In this document: positions 8,909 through 17,135 of the stretch, piece after piece
How positions within the stretch are numbered: the stretch's first letter is position 1
How the letters are laid out: each line of letters begins with the position of its first letter
DNA from: Candidatus Methylophosphatis haderslevensis
Lineage (GTDB): Bacteria > Pseudomonadota > Gammaproteobacteria > Burkholderiales > Rhodocyclaceae
DNA length: 64,000 nucleotides
Assembly (NCBI GenBank): GCA_016711925.1
Contig: JADJSA010000001.1
Coordinates: forward strand, 744,001-808,000
Reading direction: 5' to 3'
Translations under genes and position numbers: made by a program
Notes under the pieces: generated by a model
What the model saw: the letters and a program-made list of their open reading frames with translations, nothing else
Databases searched by the model: none
What the model was told of the DNA's origin: nothing

Positions 8909-10588
8909 ATGAAGTTTTGCCCGAGTTGCGGGGCGGCGGTCGAACCGACCGACAAGTTCTGCGGCGGCTGCGGCGCCAAACTCGCCGACCGCGGCGCGGC
9001 ACCTTCGGCCGCGCAACCGACCGCGCCACCGGCGCCGACTCCGCGTCCGGCGCAGCCGCAGCAGCCGCGCCGAATCGCCGAGGACGACGATCCCGACAAA
9101 ACCATCCTGATCTCCCGGCCGCGTCCGGCCGTACCGGACAACACTGCCGCGGGCGCCCGCGCCGAGCCGCCCCCACCCCCGCCGCCTCCGCCGCGCCCGC
9201 AGGGGCCGTCGGCCGCGGGCGGCGGTTACGGCGCTGCGCCACCGCCGCCGCCGTCGGGCGGGCGCGCAGGCGATGCTGCGGATCGGCACGGTGCGCTGCC
9301 CGACCCGATTGCAGATCGGGGCGGCTGGTTCGCCTGGCTGCTCGCCCGGGTGAAGGGCATCGTGCTCAAGCCGTCCGACGAATGGCAGACCATCGACCCC
9401 GAAAACACCCCGCCGCCGATGCTCTACAAGAGCTACATCGCGCCGCTGGCGGCGATCGGCCCGATCGCCAACTTCATCGGCATGGTCCTGATCGGCTTCA
9501 CAATGCCGTTCGTCGGCACGGTGCGTATCGGCGTGATCCCCGGCATCGGCATGCTGATCACCGGCTATGTGCTCGCGCTGATTGCCGTGTATGTCGTCGC
9601 GCTGATCGCCAACGCGCTTGCCCCCTCGTTCAAGGGCGAGCAGAACATGCAGCAGGCCCTCAAGCTGGTGGCCTACGCCTACACGCCGGCCTGGGTGGCG
9701 AGCATTCTCGGCATCATTCCGATGCTCGGCATACTCGCCGGGCTTGCAGGGCTGTATTCGCTCTACCTGCTGTATCTCGGCCTGCCGGTGATGATGAAAT
9801 GTCCGCGCGACAAGGCACTCGGCTACACCATCGTCCTGATCATCATCGCCATCATCGTCGGCTTCATCATGTCGCTGATCACCGCGATGTTCATGCCCAG
9901 CCACGGTCTCGGCGGTGCGAGCATCGACCCGTCGAGCCCAGCCAGCGCGATCCTCGGCGGTGTCGCCGGCAAGGACGGCGATGCGGCCAAGGGCCTCGAG
10001 GCAATGACGCAGAAGATGGAACAGGCGGGCAAGAAGATGGAAGCCGCGCAGAAATCCGGCGATCCGAATGCCGCCGCAGCCGCTGCGGGCGAGATGCTCG
10101 GCACGGTGTTCAGCGGCGGGCGCAAGGTGGAACCGGTGGATTTCCAGCAACTCAAGGCCATGTTGCCCGAAACCGTCGCCGGGCTCGCCCGCAATTCGGC
10201 GAGCGGCGAAAAAACCGCCATGGGGCCGCTGTCGATTTCCCATGCCGAAGGATCCTACGGCGACGGCGGCGGGCGGCGCATCCGCCTCAAGCTCACTGAC
10301 ATGGGCGGTGCCGGGCTGGCGATGTCGGGCCTGGCCGCCTGGTCGATGGTCGAGATGGACAAGGAGACCCCGGAAGGCCGCGAGCGCACCGGCAAGCTCG
10401 ATGGCAGGCCGTTCCACGAGCGCTACAACACGCGCAGCCAGTCCGGCGAATTCGACCTAGTGGTCGCGCAGCGATTTCTGATCGAAGCCGAAGGCGACCA
10501 GGTCGACCTCAATACGCTCAAGTCCAGCGTTTCTGGCATGAATCTGGCTCAACTGGAATCCATGAAGGATGTCGGCGCCGCCAAGTGA
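8909..10588 (+). CDS. Zinc-ribbon, Yip1-domain membrane protein
   Basis: 559 residues. An N-terminal zinc ribbon (CPSC...CGGC within residues 4–23) is followed by a long Pro/Ala-rich linker with a run of prolines. Next comes a Yip1-like region with several membrane segments (KSYIAPLAAIGPIANFIGMV, IGMLITGYVLALIAVYVVAL, ALGYTIVLIIIAIIVGFIMS). A soluble C-terminal domain of about 200 residues follows. Yip1-domain proteins sit in the inner membrane; their biochemical role in bacteria is unknown. The ATG at 8909 is preceded by AAGGGA and places the first Cys at residue 4; longer versions lack a ribosome site. Probably in an operon with the next two genes, the first of which also starts with a zinc ribbon. 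Confidence 0.75.
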   Translation: MKFCPSCGAAVEPTDKFCGGCGAKLADRGAAPSAAQPTAPPAPTPRPAQPQQPRRIAEDDDPDKTILISRPRPAVPDNTAAGARAEPPPPPPPPPRPQGPSAAGGGYGAAPPPPPSGGRAGDAADRHGALPDPIADRGGWFAWLLARVKGIVLKPSDEWQTIDPENTPPPMLYKSYIAPLAAIGPIANFIGMVLIGFTMPFVGTVRIGVIPGIGMLITGYVLALIAVYVVALIANALAPSFKGEQNMQQALKLVAYAYTPAWVASILGIIPMLGILAGLAGLYSLYLLYLGLPVMMKCPRDKALGYTIVLIIIAIIVGFIMSLITAMFMPSHGLGGASIDPSSPASAILGGVAGKDGDAAKGLEAMTQKMEQAGKKMEAAQKSGDPNAAAAAAGEMLGTVFSGGRKVEPVDFQQLKAMLPETVAGLARNSASGEKTAMGPLSISHAEGSYGDGGGRRIRLKLTDMGGAGLAMSGLAAWSMVEMDKETPEGRERTGKLDGRPFHERYNTRSQSGEFDLVVAQRFLIEAEGDQVDLNTLKSSVSGMNLAQLESMKDVGAAK

Positions 10589-10654
10589 GGCGGCGGCTGG
10601 TCCGCAACCCGATTCGCGCCATCCGTCCCGCCATCTTCCGATGAGGAACCACGC

Positions 10655-11818
10655 ATGATTCGCTGTCCCGCCTGCGGTGCAGAAAACAGACCGTCGACGA
10701 AATTCTGCGCCGAATGCGGCGCCAGCCTTGCTGCGCCCGCTGCTGCCGCGCCGGCGCCGGCCGACGACCGCACGGTGCTGCTGCCGCCGCAGCCGGCCCG
10801 CGGGCCCGGCACGATCGAGCAGGCGATGCGCGCAGCGCCCGAGGCGCGGCGCCCCGGCGAACGCCCGCCGCCGACGCCGCCGGACAACGACATGACGGTC
10901 ATCCTGCCGAAAAAATCCGCTCCCCCGCCGAAGTACGAACCGGCGCCTCCGACGGTAACCGGCCCGCTGACCGAGCCGGTCCCGCACGGCAAATCGTCGC
11001 GCTCCGGCTCCCGCAAATCCGCCGACTCTGCGGCCGTGGCCAAGCCGAAGACACCGATTGCGGTGGTTCTCGCCCTGGTGGCGGTTGCCGGCGGTTCGGC
11101 CGGCTATCTCGGGTGGCTGGTCCTGAAGAAAAACACCGCCCCGGCGGAGAAGGTCGCCGTCGCGCCGTCGCCCGTCGAAGCGGTCAAGCCACCCCCGGCG
11201 AATGTCGCCGCCGCGATCCCGCCCGCCCCGCCGGCACCGCCCCCGCCTTCTGCCCCTTCTGCCCCGGCAACATCGGTCGCTGCGGTGCCGGCAGCCGCAG
11301 TGGTGGCGACCCCGCCCGAACCGCCGGCCGCCTCGCCCGCACCACCTGCGGCAGCCGTAAAGCCGCAGAATGCGCCGGCCGTCCCGCCCGCCGAGCCACC
11401 GAAAGTGGAAGCGACGAAAGTTGAAGCGGCGAAACCCGAGCCGATGAAAGCAGAAGCGGCCAAAGCGGAGCCGCCGAAAGCCGAGCCGACCAAGGCCGAA
11501 AAGGCAAAGGCCGAGCAGGCGAAGAAGGATCAGGCGCGACTGGAAGCGGCCAAGCGCGAGAAGAAACAGGCGGCCGCCCAGCAAGGCGCTGCCAAGGAGC
11601 AGACCCGCCAGGCCGAGGCGCCCCGTCCGCCCGCCGCAGCGGCGGAACCGGCCAGGCAGGAGCCCACGCCGCTGGCGCTGCTGCGCGACGAGCTGCGCGC
11701 CTGCGATGGGCAAAGCATCTTCTCGCGCGAAAACTGCAAGAACCAGGCGCGCCAGCGCCGCTGCGCCGGTCTGTGGGACCGCGTACCCGAATGTCCTTAC
11801 AAGAAGGAACTCTATTGA
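10655..11818 (+). CDS. Zinc-ribbon single-pass membrane protein, low-complexity
   Basis: 387 residues, function not recognised. It begins with a four-Cys zinc ribbon (CPACGAENRPSTKFCAEC), then a disordered Pro/Ala segment, then one transmembrane helix around residue 130–150 (PIAVVLALVAVAGGSAGYLG). A long Pro/Ala stretch follows, with a Lys-Ala-Glu repeat region (units such as KAEPPKAEPTKAEK). It ends in a compact domain with three conserved-looking cysteines (RACDGQSIF, ENCKNQ, RRCAGLW) and a PECPYKKELY tail. The layout suggests cytoplasmic zinc ribbon, membrane anchor and periplasmic spacer with a small disulfide-capable domain. It follows the Yip1 gene by 66 bases and is followed 2 bases later by the STN-domain gene. 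Confidence 0.7.
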   Translation: MIRCPACGAENRPSTKFCAECGASLAAPAAAAPAPADDRTVLLPPQPARGPGTIEQAMRAAPEARRPGERPPPTPPDNDMTVILPKKSAPPPKYEPAPPTVTGPLTEPVPHGKSSRSGSRKSADSAAVAKPKTPIAVVLALVAVAGGSAGYLGWLVLKKNTAPAEKVAVAPSPVEAVKPPPANVAAAIPPAPPAPPPPSAPSAPATSVAAVPAAAVVATPPEPPAASPAPPAAAVKPQNAPAVPPAEPPKVEATKVEAAKPEPMKAEAAKAEPPKAEPTKAEKAKAEQAKKDQARLEAAKREKKQAAAQQGAAKEQTRQAEAPRPPAAAAEPARQEPTPLALLRDELRACDGQSIFSRENCKNQARQRRCAGLWDRVPECPYKKELY

Positions 11819-11820
11819 CG

Positions 11821-12675
11821 ATGGCCGGGCGCCGCCGCGGTCTGCCCGCCACCAGCGCGAGCGGCGCCGCGCGGCCGCTGCGCCGCGCCGCCGGCGTCCG
11901 CCTTCCTGCCCGGTGGGCGGCAGCCTTGACGGTCGTTGTACTGGCGCTGGCCGGCACTGCCGCCGCCGAGCAGCCGCCCAGGGTCAGGGTTTGCAGCGCG
12001 GCGGTTGTGGGCAAGGATTTGCTGACCATCAACTGCCCGAAAGCACGGCTGGGCGACCTGCTCGCCGCGCTGCGCGAGCGCATCGGGATGGAAGCGGACG
12101 TTTCCGACGAACTGGCGGCGACGCCGGTATCCGTGGTGCTGGAGAAGTCGACACTGCAAGTTGCGCTGGACACCATGCTGGCGCGCTACAACTACAGCCT
12201 CGACGGCACGCCGGTGATCATCGACGGTCGCGCCGCGGCGACCCGCGTGGTGGTGCTCGGGCCGCGCGAAACGGCGGCCCAGGACAACCGCAACCCGCCG
12301 CCGATGGATGTGGCGCCGCCGAGCGCGGAGCCCGCGCCATCGCGCTACCTGGAAGAACCGCCCGCCCCCGCGGATACGGCCGACAGCCGCAAACCGCAAC
12401 CCGCCGCGCCGGAAGCGCCCGCTGGCGAGGCGCCCGCGTATTCGACCGGCATGCCCGCGATCGACTCGGAACGGGCTGCGAAGGCGCGCGAGGCGTTTTT
12501 CGCCAACCTGCCGGCGCCCGGCGCGACGCTGCCGCCGGCGCCGGCGCGGGTCGAGTTGCCGCCCAGTCTGCCGATCCAGAATTCCACCGGCCCGGGTGAC
12601 GGCCGCCGCGGCTTGCCGCTGCCCGACTTCACGCCCGGCCCGCCGACCCGGACTCCACCCGGCACCGCCCAGTAG
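11821..12675 (+). CDS. STN-domain (secretin/TonB short N-terminal) exported protein
   Basis: 284 residues. An Arg-rich start and hydrophobic segment (AALTVVVLALAGTAAAEQ) look like a signal peptide. A domain of about 55 residues follows (LRERIGMEADVSDELAATPV ... LDTMLARYNYSLDGTPVIID) that matches the STN fold found at the N-termini of secretins and TonB receptors. The C-terminal half is Pro-rich and probably disordered. No beta-barrel domain is present, so it cannot form a pore alone. The ATG at 11821 is 3 bases after the previous stop, with AAGAAGGA about 10 bases upstream; the frame is open further upstream but overlaps the previous gene. A helper or fragment of a secretin-like system is possible. 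It ends 12 bases from a convergent secretin-N-like gene. Confidence 0.6.
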   Translation: MAGRRRGLPATSASGAARPLRRAAGVRLPARWAAALTVVVLALAGTAAAEQPPRVRVCSAAVVGKDLLTINCPKARLGDLLAALRERIGMEADVSDELAATPVSVVLEKSTLQVALDTMLARYNYSLDGTPVIIDGRAAATRVVVLGPRETAAQDNRNPPPMDVAPPSAEPAPSRYLEEPPAPADTADSRKPQPAAPEAPAGEAPAYSTGMPAIDSERAAKAREAFFANLPAPGATLPPAPARVELPPSLPIQNSTGPGDGRRGLPLPDFTPGPPTRTPPGTAQ

Positions 12676-12687
12676 GCTCTGCCGCGC

Positions 12688-13479
12688 TCAGTCGAGCGCA
12701 TCCACTCGAAGCATCACCCGCTGCCGCTCGACGCCGGTGCGGGTCGAGTAGCGCGTGCCGGACGCGCCGGCTTCCCCGGCGCTTTGGCCGCTGCCACCCA
12801 GCACGATCCATTCGCCGAGGCGCCCTGCAACGGTGGTGACGATGCGCGCGGAGCGGATCGCCGCTTCGCCGCCCGCGGTCGACAGCGATTCCTGCTGCGG
12901 GCTGATCTCCACCGTCACCCACTCGCCCGCCAGCATCGGCAGAGCGACGAATCCGCTGCCGACATCGCGATAGACGACCGATTCGGCCAGCACCACGCCG
13001 CCGGCACCGTACACGACCTGGCGCATCTGCAGCGGCAGGCTGCGGCCGATGCGGATTGCGGCCCGGCCGCCATCCACCGTCTGAACCTGCTGGTCTACCC
13101 GGTCGGCGCCCTCGCCGCGCGTGCTGTAAACCGTACCGCGCGCCAGGTTGCCGGTGGCGCCCGAACGAACGCCGAATCCGCCGGCCGTTTCGGCCGCCAC
13201 GCTGCCGTCGTCCTGGCGCACGCCCACCAGCAGGCGCCGTGGCGCGGTATCGATGGCCGCCAGCGCGCGCTTGATTTCGGCACGGTTGGCGGCCGAGGCG
13301 CGCACGAACAGCGTATTGCGCTCGCCGCTGATCGATCCGCCCGGCTCGACCAGCGGCTCGATCGCCGGCAAAACCTGTTCGACCGTCCGGTTCTTCAGGC
13401 GGATGATTTCCAGCCCGGTTTGCGCCAGCGCCGGCAGGCCCAGGATTGCACAGATGGCCAGCAGCAGAACGCGAATCAT
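12688..13479 (-). CDS. Exported protein with secretin N-domain-like fold
   Basis: 263 residues. The signal peptide is MIRVLLLAICAILGLPALAQ. A segment typical of secretin N1/N2 (KH-like) domains follows: LEIIRLKNRTVEQVLPAIEPLVEPGG ... NTLFVRASAANRAEIKRALAAIDT. The secretin pore domain is absent, and the rest of the protein is beta-rich (QVVYGAGGVVLAESV, WVTVEISPQ). The start at 13479 is fixed by AAGGA six bases upstream and by the signal peptide; the open frame reaches 13623 but encodes nothing plausible there. Together with the convergent STN-domain protein it suggests a small periplasmic module borrowed from secretin architecture. The actual role is unknown. Confidence 0.65.
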   Translation of the reverse strand: MIRVLLLAICAILGLPALAQTGLEIIRLKNRTVEQVLPAIEPLVEPGGSISGERNTLFVRASAANRAEIKRALAAIDTAPRRLLVGVRQDDGSVAAETAGGFGVRSGATGNLARGTVYSTRGEGADRVDQQVQTVDGGRAAIRIGRSLPLQMRQVVYGAGGVVLAESVVYRDVGSGFVALPMLAGEWVTVEISPQQESLSTAGGEAAIRSARIVTTVAGRLGEWIVLGGSGQSAGEAGASGTRYSTRTGVERQRVMLRVDALD

Positions 13480-13557
13480 CGGTTTCCTTCGCGGCCCGGC
13501 GCGCACGCCACGCGCTGCAGAAGGCTGGAACACCGCATGGTTATTGGCTTTCAGGCC

Positions 13558-13601
13558 GGCATGCCCTGGGATCAAGGCAGCACACGGCTCCCGGGCATGC
13601 C
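13558..13601. repeat. Inverted repeat between hpt and the downstream gene
   Basis: GGCATGCCC and GGGCATGCC form a perfect 9-bp inverted repeat separated by 26 bases in the 162-base gap between hpt and the secretin-N-like gene. It may be a terminator-like or REP-like structure; there is no T-run. Confidence 0.35.
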
Positions 13602-13641
13602 ATGCCGGAGAACGCCAATCCATGCGGCCTGCAGACCGGCA

Positions 13642-14190
13642 TCAATTTCCCCCGGCCGCGTAGATCGCCGGCAGGTTGCGCCAGGCGCCGTGCACATCCA
13701 TGCCGAAGCCGAAGACGAATCGATCGGGCAGGCGCAGGCCGACGAAATCGGCCAGAATCGGCTTGGGCTTGCCGATCTGCTTGTCGGCGAACACCGCGGT
13801 GTAGCAGGCTGCGGCGCCGGAGTCGAGCATGCGGTCGCGGATCGCCGCCAGCGTGATGCCTTCGTCGAGAATGTCGTCGAGGATCAGCACGGTACGCCCG
13901 GCGATGGCTTCGCGCGGCGCGGCGATCCAGCGCAGCGCCCCGCCGCTGGTTTCGTCGCCGTAGCGGGTGACATGGAGGTAGTCGAAGTCGAGCGGAAAGG
14001 CCAGTTGCGGCAGCAGGTTGCCGGTGAATACCACCGCCCCGCCCATCACCGAGAGCAGCAGCGGGTTGCGGTCGGCGAGCGCCGCCGAAATCTCGCCCGC
14101 CAGGCGCCGCACCGCCGCGGCAACCTCCTCGGCGCTGCAGATCAGGTCGGCCGAATCGAGGATTCGCCGCGCCTCGCCGGGCGACATCAT
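13642..14190 (-). CDS. hpt: Hypoxanthine-guanine phosphoribosyltransferase
   Basis: 182 residues, type I phosphoribosyltransferase fold for purine salvage (hypoxanthine/guanine + PRPP to IMP/GMP). The PRPP-binding loop is VLILDDILDEGITLA; other family features are VMGGAVVFTGNLL, DYLHVTRYGDETSGG and the C-terminal LPDRFVFGFGMD base-binding region. Cytoplasmic. The start is one of two adjacent Met codons. It follows galU by 4 bases on the same strand, so these two are probably transcribed together. Confidence 0.92.
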   Translation of the reverse strand: MMSPGEARRILDSADLICSAEEVAAAVRRLAGEISAALADRNPLLLSVMGGAVVFTGNLLPQLAFPLDFDYLHVTRYGDETSGGALRWIAAPREAIAGRTVLILDDILDEGITLAAIRDRMLDSGAAACYTAVFADKQIGKPKPILADFVGLRLPDRFVFGFGMDVHGAWRNLPAIYAAGGN

Positions 14191-14194
14191 GGGC

Positions 14195-15072
14195 TCAGGC
14201 GCCGGCCGGCGGGGCGATCTGCTTCAGGTATTCGGCCAGCTCGGCGCCGACCTCCGGGTGCTTCAGGCCGAGCGCCACCTGCGCCATCATGTAGCCGATC
14301 TTCGAGCCGCAATCGTAGCGGGTGCCCTCGAACTGGTAGGCGAGCACCGCCTCTTCGCGCAGCAGCGAGGCGATCGCGTCGGTGAGCTGGATTTCGCCGC
14401 CGGCACCCGGCTGCACGTTGCGCAAGTGCTGGAACACTTGCGCGGTCAAAATGTAGCGGCCGACCACGCCCTGGGTGCTCGGCGCCTTGTCGGGCGATGG
14501 CTTCTCCACGATGCCGTCCATGCGCTGGACGCGCCCGGCCTGGCCGTCGGTGCTGACCACGCCGTACTTGCGGGTCGTTCGCGCGGCACGTTCATGGTGC
14601 CGAGCACCGAACAGCGGTGGTAGTTGAACACATCGACCATCTGCTTCAGCACCGGCGGATCGGCATCGATCAAGTCGTCGGCCAGCACCACGGCAAACGG
14701 TTCCTCGTTGATGATCGGTTCGGCGCACAGCACCGCATGGCCGAGGCCGAGCGGTTCGGCCTGGCGGATATAGACGCAATTCACATGCTTGGGCACGGTA
14801 TCGCACAGCTTGAGCAGGTCGTGCTTGCTCTTCATCTCGAGCTCGTGCTCGAGTTCGTAGGCTTTGTCGAAGTGATCTTCAATCGAACGCTTGGTGCGGC
14901 CGATGATGAAGATCATGTCGGTGACGCCGGCGGCCACCGCCTCTTCCACCGCGTACTGGATCAGCGGCTTGTCGACGATCGGCAGCATCTCCTTCGGATT
15001 GGCCTTGGTGGCCGGCAAAAAGCGGCTGCCCAGACCGGCAACCGGAAACACCACCTTGCGGATTTTCTTCAA
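14195..15072 (-). pseudogene. galU: UTP-glucose-1-phosphate uridylyltransferase GalU, frameshifted
   Basis: The N-terminal part (VVFPVAGLGSRFLPATKANP, EEAVAAGVTDMIFI, VLADDLIDA) runs in one frame to GTMNVPRE. The remainder (RKYGVVSTDGQ, GRYILTAQVF, GEIQLTDAI, YDCGSKIGYMMA) is in a second frame. One base appears to be missing within 14571–14585. With the frame repaired the protein is about 292 residues, the normal GalU length, with all motifs. The product would make UDP-glucose for exopolysaccharide and envelope sugars. The start is TTG at 15072 with AGGGG eight bases upstream, overlapping the repaired ligA stop (TTGA). A lone indel in an otherwise perfect gene is as compatible with a sequencing error as with a true mutation. 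Confidence 0.85.
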
Positions 15073-15090
15073 GTCGATTCCCCTGATTCT

Positions 15091-17121
15091 TCACTCTCCA
15101 GCAGGGCCAGCAGCCCCGCCTCGTCGATGATCGCTGACGCCCAGTTGCTGCGCCTTTTCCAGCTTGGAGCCCGCTTCGCTGCCGGCCACCACGAAATCCG
15201 TCTTCTTCGAGACCGATCCGCTGACCTTGCCGCCTGCCGCCTCGATCAGCCCGCCGGCCTGCTCGCGCGACAGCGTCGGCAGCGTGCCGGTGAGAACGAA
15301 GACCTTGCCGGCCAGGCGCCCGCTGACGCTGGCTTGCGCTTCGCCCTCTTCCCAGCGCACACCGGCGGCGCGCAACTGCTCGATGACTTCGCGATTATGC
15401 GGTTCGGCAAAGAACTGCGCCATCGACGAAGCCACGACCGGGCCGACATCGGGCACCTGCTGCAGCCGCGCCGGGTCGGCCGCCAGCAGCCGGTCGAGAC
15501 TGCCGAAATGGCGCGCCAGATCCTTGGCGGTGCGCTCGCCGACGTTGCGGATGCCGAGCGCGAAAATGAAGCGCGCCAGCGTGGTTTGCTTGCTCGCCTC
15601 GATCGCCGCGAGCAGGTTGGCGGCGGATTTCTCGGCCATGCGATCGAGCGCGGCCAGCGCCGCCACGCCGAGTTTGTAAAGGTCGGCCGGCGTGCCGACC
15701 ACCGCATTGTCGACCAGTTGATCGACCAGCTTGTCGCCCAGCCCCTCGATATCCATCGCCCGGCGCGAGGCGAAATGCAGCAGCGCCTGCTTGCGCTGCG
15801 CCGCACAGAACAAACCGCCACTGCAACGGGTGACCGCCTCGTCCGCGCCGCGCACCGCATGCGATCCGCATACCGGGCACTTCTCCGGCATGGCGAACAC
15901 CCGCTCGCTGCCGCTGCGCCGCTCGGCCACCGCGCCCACTACTTCGGGAATCACGTCGCCGGCCCGGCGCACGATCACCGTGTCGCCGATGCGCAAGTCC
16001 TTGCGGCGGATTTCGTCCTCGTTGTGCAGCGTGGCGTTGGTCACCGTCACACCGCCGACGAACACCGGCGCCAGACGCGCAACCGGCGTCAGCGCGCCGG
16101 TGCGGCCGACCTGGATCTCGATGTCGAGCAGTTCGGTCAGCGCTTCCTGCGCCGGATATTTGTGCGCCACCGCCCAGCGCGGTTCGCGCGAAACGAAGCC
16201 CAGCCGCGCCTGTAGCGCCAGGCTGTTAACCTTGTACACCACGCCGTCGATGTCGAATGGCAACGTCATGCGTCGGCGGGCAACCTCGCGGTGAAACGCC
16301 GCCAGCGAATCCGCGCCGTGCGCCACCACCCGCTCCGCACACACCGGCAGGCCGAACGCGAGCAGCGCATCGAGCAGCGCGCTGTGCGTCGGCGGCGGCG
16401 TCCAGCCGTCGATTTCGCCGACGCCGTAGGCAAAGAACGAGAGCGGGCGCTTGCGCGTCACCGCCGGGTCGAGCTGGCGGATGCTGCCGGCGGCGCCATT
16501 GCGCGGGTTGACCAGCAGCTTCTCGCCGGCCGCCAGCGCGCGCGCATTGAAGGCCTCGAAGTCGTCGCGGCGCATGTAGATCTCGCCGCGCACTTCGAGC
16601 ACCGCCGGCGCATCACCGCGCAGTCGCAGCGGAATCGAGCCGACGGTGCGCACGTTCTGCGTCACATCTTCGCCGGTTTCGCCGTCGCCGCGGGTTGCCG
16701 CGCGAACCAGCATGCCGTTCTCGTAGCGCAGACTGATCGCCAGGCCGTCGAACTTGAGTTCGGCCGCGTATTCGAGCGGCGGATCGGCTTCGCCCAGACC
16801 GAGTTCGCGGCGCACCCGGGCATCGAAAGCGAGCGCACCGCTGTCTTCGGTGTCGGTCTCGGTGCGGATCGACAGCATCGGCACCGCATGGCGCACCGGA
16901 TCGAACTGCGCAAGCGGCGCACCGCCGACGCGCCGGGTCGGCGAATCGGCGGTCAGCAGTTCGGGGTGCGCCTGTTCGAGCGCCTGCAGCTCGCGGAACA
17001 GCCGGTCGTACTCGGCATCCGGAATTATCGGGGCGTCGAGTTCGTAGTAGGCGCGGTTATGCTGTTCGATTTGGGCGCGCAGTTGCGCCGCCCGCCCCTG
17101 CTGCTCTGCCGTGGCGGTCAT
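15091..17121 (-). CDS. ligA: NAD-dependent DNA ligase LigA (C-terminal tail frameshifted)
   Basis: 676 residues. Order: NAD-binding Ia domain (HNRAYYELDAPIIPDAEYD), adenylation domain with catalytic Lys in AELKFDGLAIS (K123), OB fold, a four-Cys zinc finger (CPVC...CSGGLFC), HhH repeats and a BRCT domain (LAGKVFVLTGTLPTLSREQA). It seals nicks in replication and is normally essential. After QQLGVS the frame becomes SDHRRGG. Removing one base near 15132–15136 restores IIDEAGLLALLES and moves the stop to 15069–15071, where it overlaps the galU start. Only the last BRCT strand is affected, so the protein may work even if the indel is real. Follows zipA closely. Confidence 0.93.
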   Translation of the reverse strand: MTATAEQQGRAAQLRAQIEQHNRAYYELDAPIIPDAEYDRLFRELQALEQAHPELLTADSPTRRVGGAPLAQFDPVRHAVPMLSIRTETDTEDSGALAFDARVRRELGLGEADPPLEYAAELKFDGLAISLRYENGMLVRAATRGDGETGEDVTQNVRTVGSIPLRLRGDAPAVLEVRGEIYMRRDDFEAFNARALAAGEKLLVNPRNGAAGSIRQLDPAVTRKRPLSFFAYGVGEIDGWTPPPTHSALLDALLAFGLPVCAERVVAHGADSLAAFHREVARRRMTLPFDIDGVVYKVNSLALQARLGFVSREPRWAVAHKYPAQEALTELLDIEIQVGRTGALTPVARLAPVFVGGVTVTNATLHNEDEIRRKDLRIGDTVIVRRAGDVIPEVVGAVAERRSGSERVFAMPEKCPVCGSHAVRGADEAVTRCSGGLFCAAQRKQALLHFASRRAMDIEGLGDKLVDQLVDNAVVGTPADLYKLGVAALAALDRMAEKSAANLLAAIEASKQTTLARFIFALGIRNVGERTAKDLARHFGSLDRLLAADPARLQQVPDVGPVVASSMAQFFAEPHNREVIEQLRAAGVRWEEGEAQASVSGRLAGKVFVLTGTLPTLSREQAGGLIEAAGGKVSGSVSKKTDFVVAGSEAGSKLEKAQQLGVSDHRRGGAAGPAGE

Positions 17122-17135
17122 CGACCGGAACGGCC

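Noticed and set aside
9160..9260. Pro-codon repeats as a DNA tandem repeat or CRISPR-like array
   Set aside because: CCG/GCC-rich low complexity encoding a Pro-rich linker; no spacer–repeat periodicity. No CRISPR array was seen anywhere in the window.
14571..14585. Programmed ribosomal frameshift in galU
   Set aside because: No slippery heptamer, and no known GalU uses recoding; an indel is simpler.
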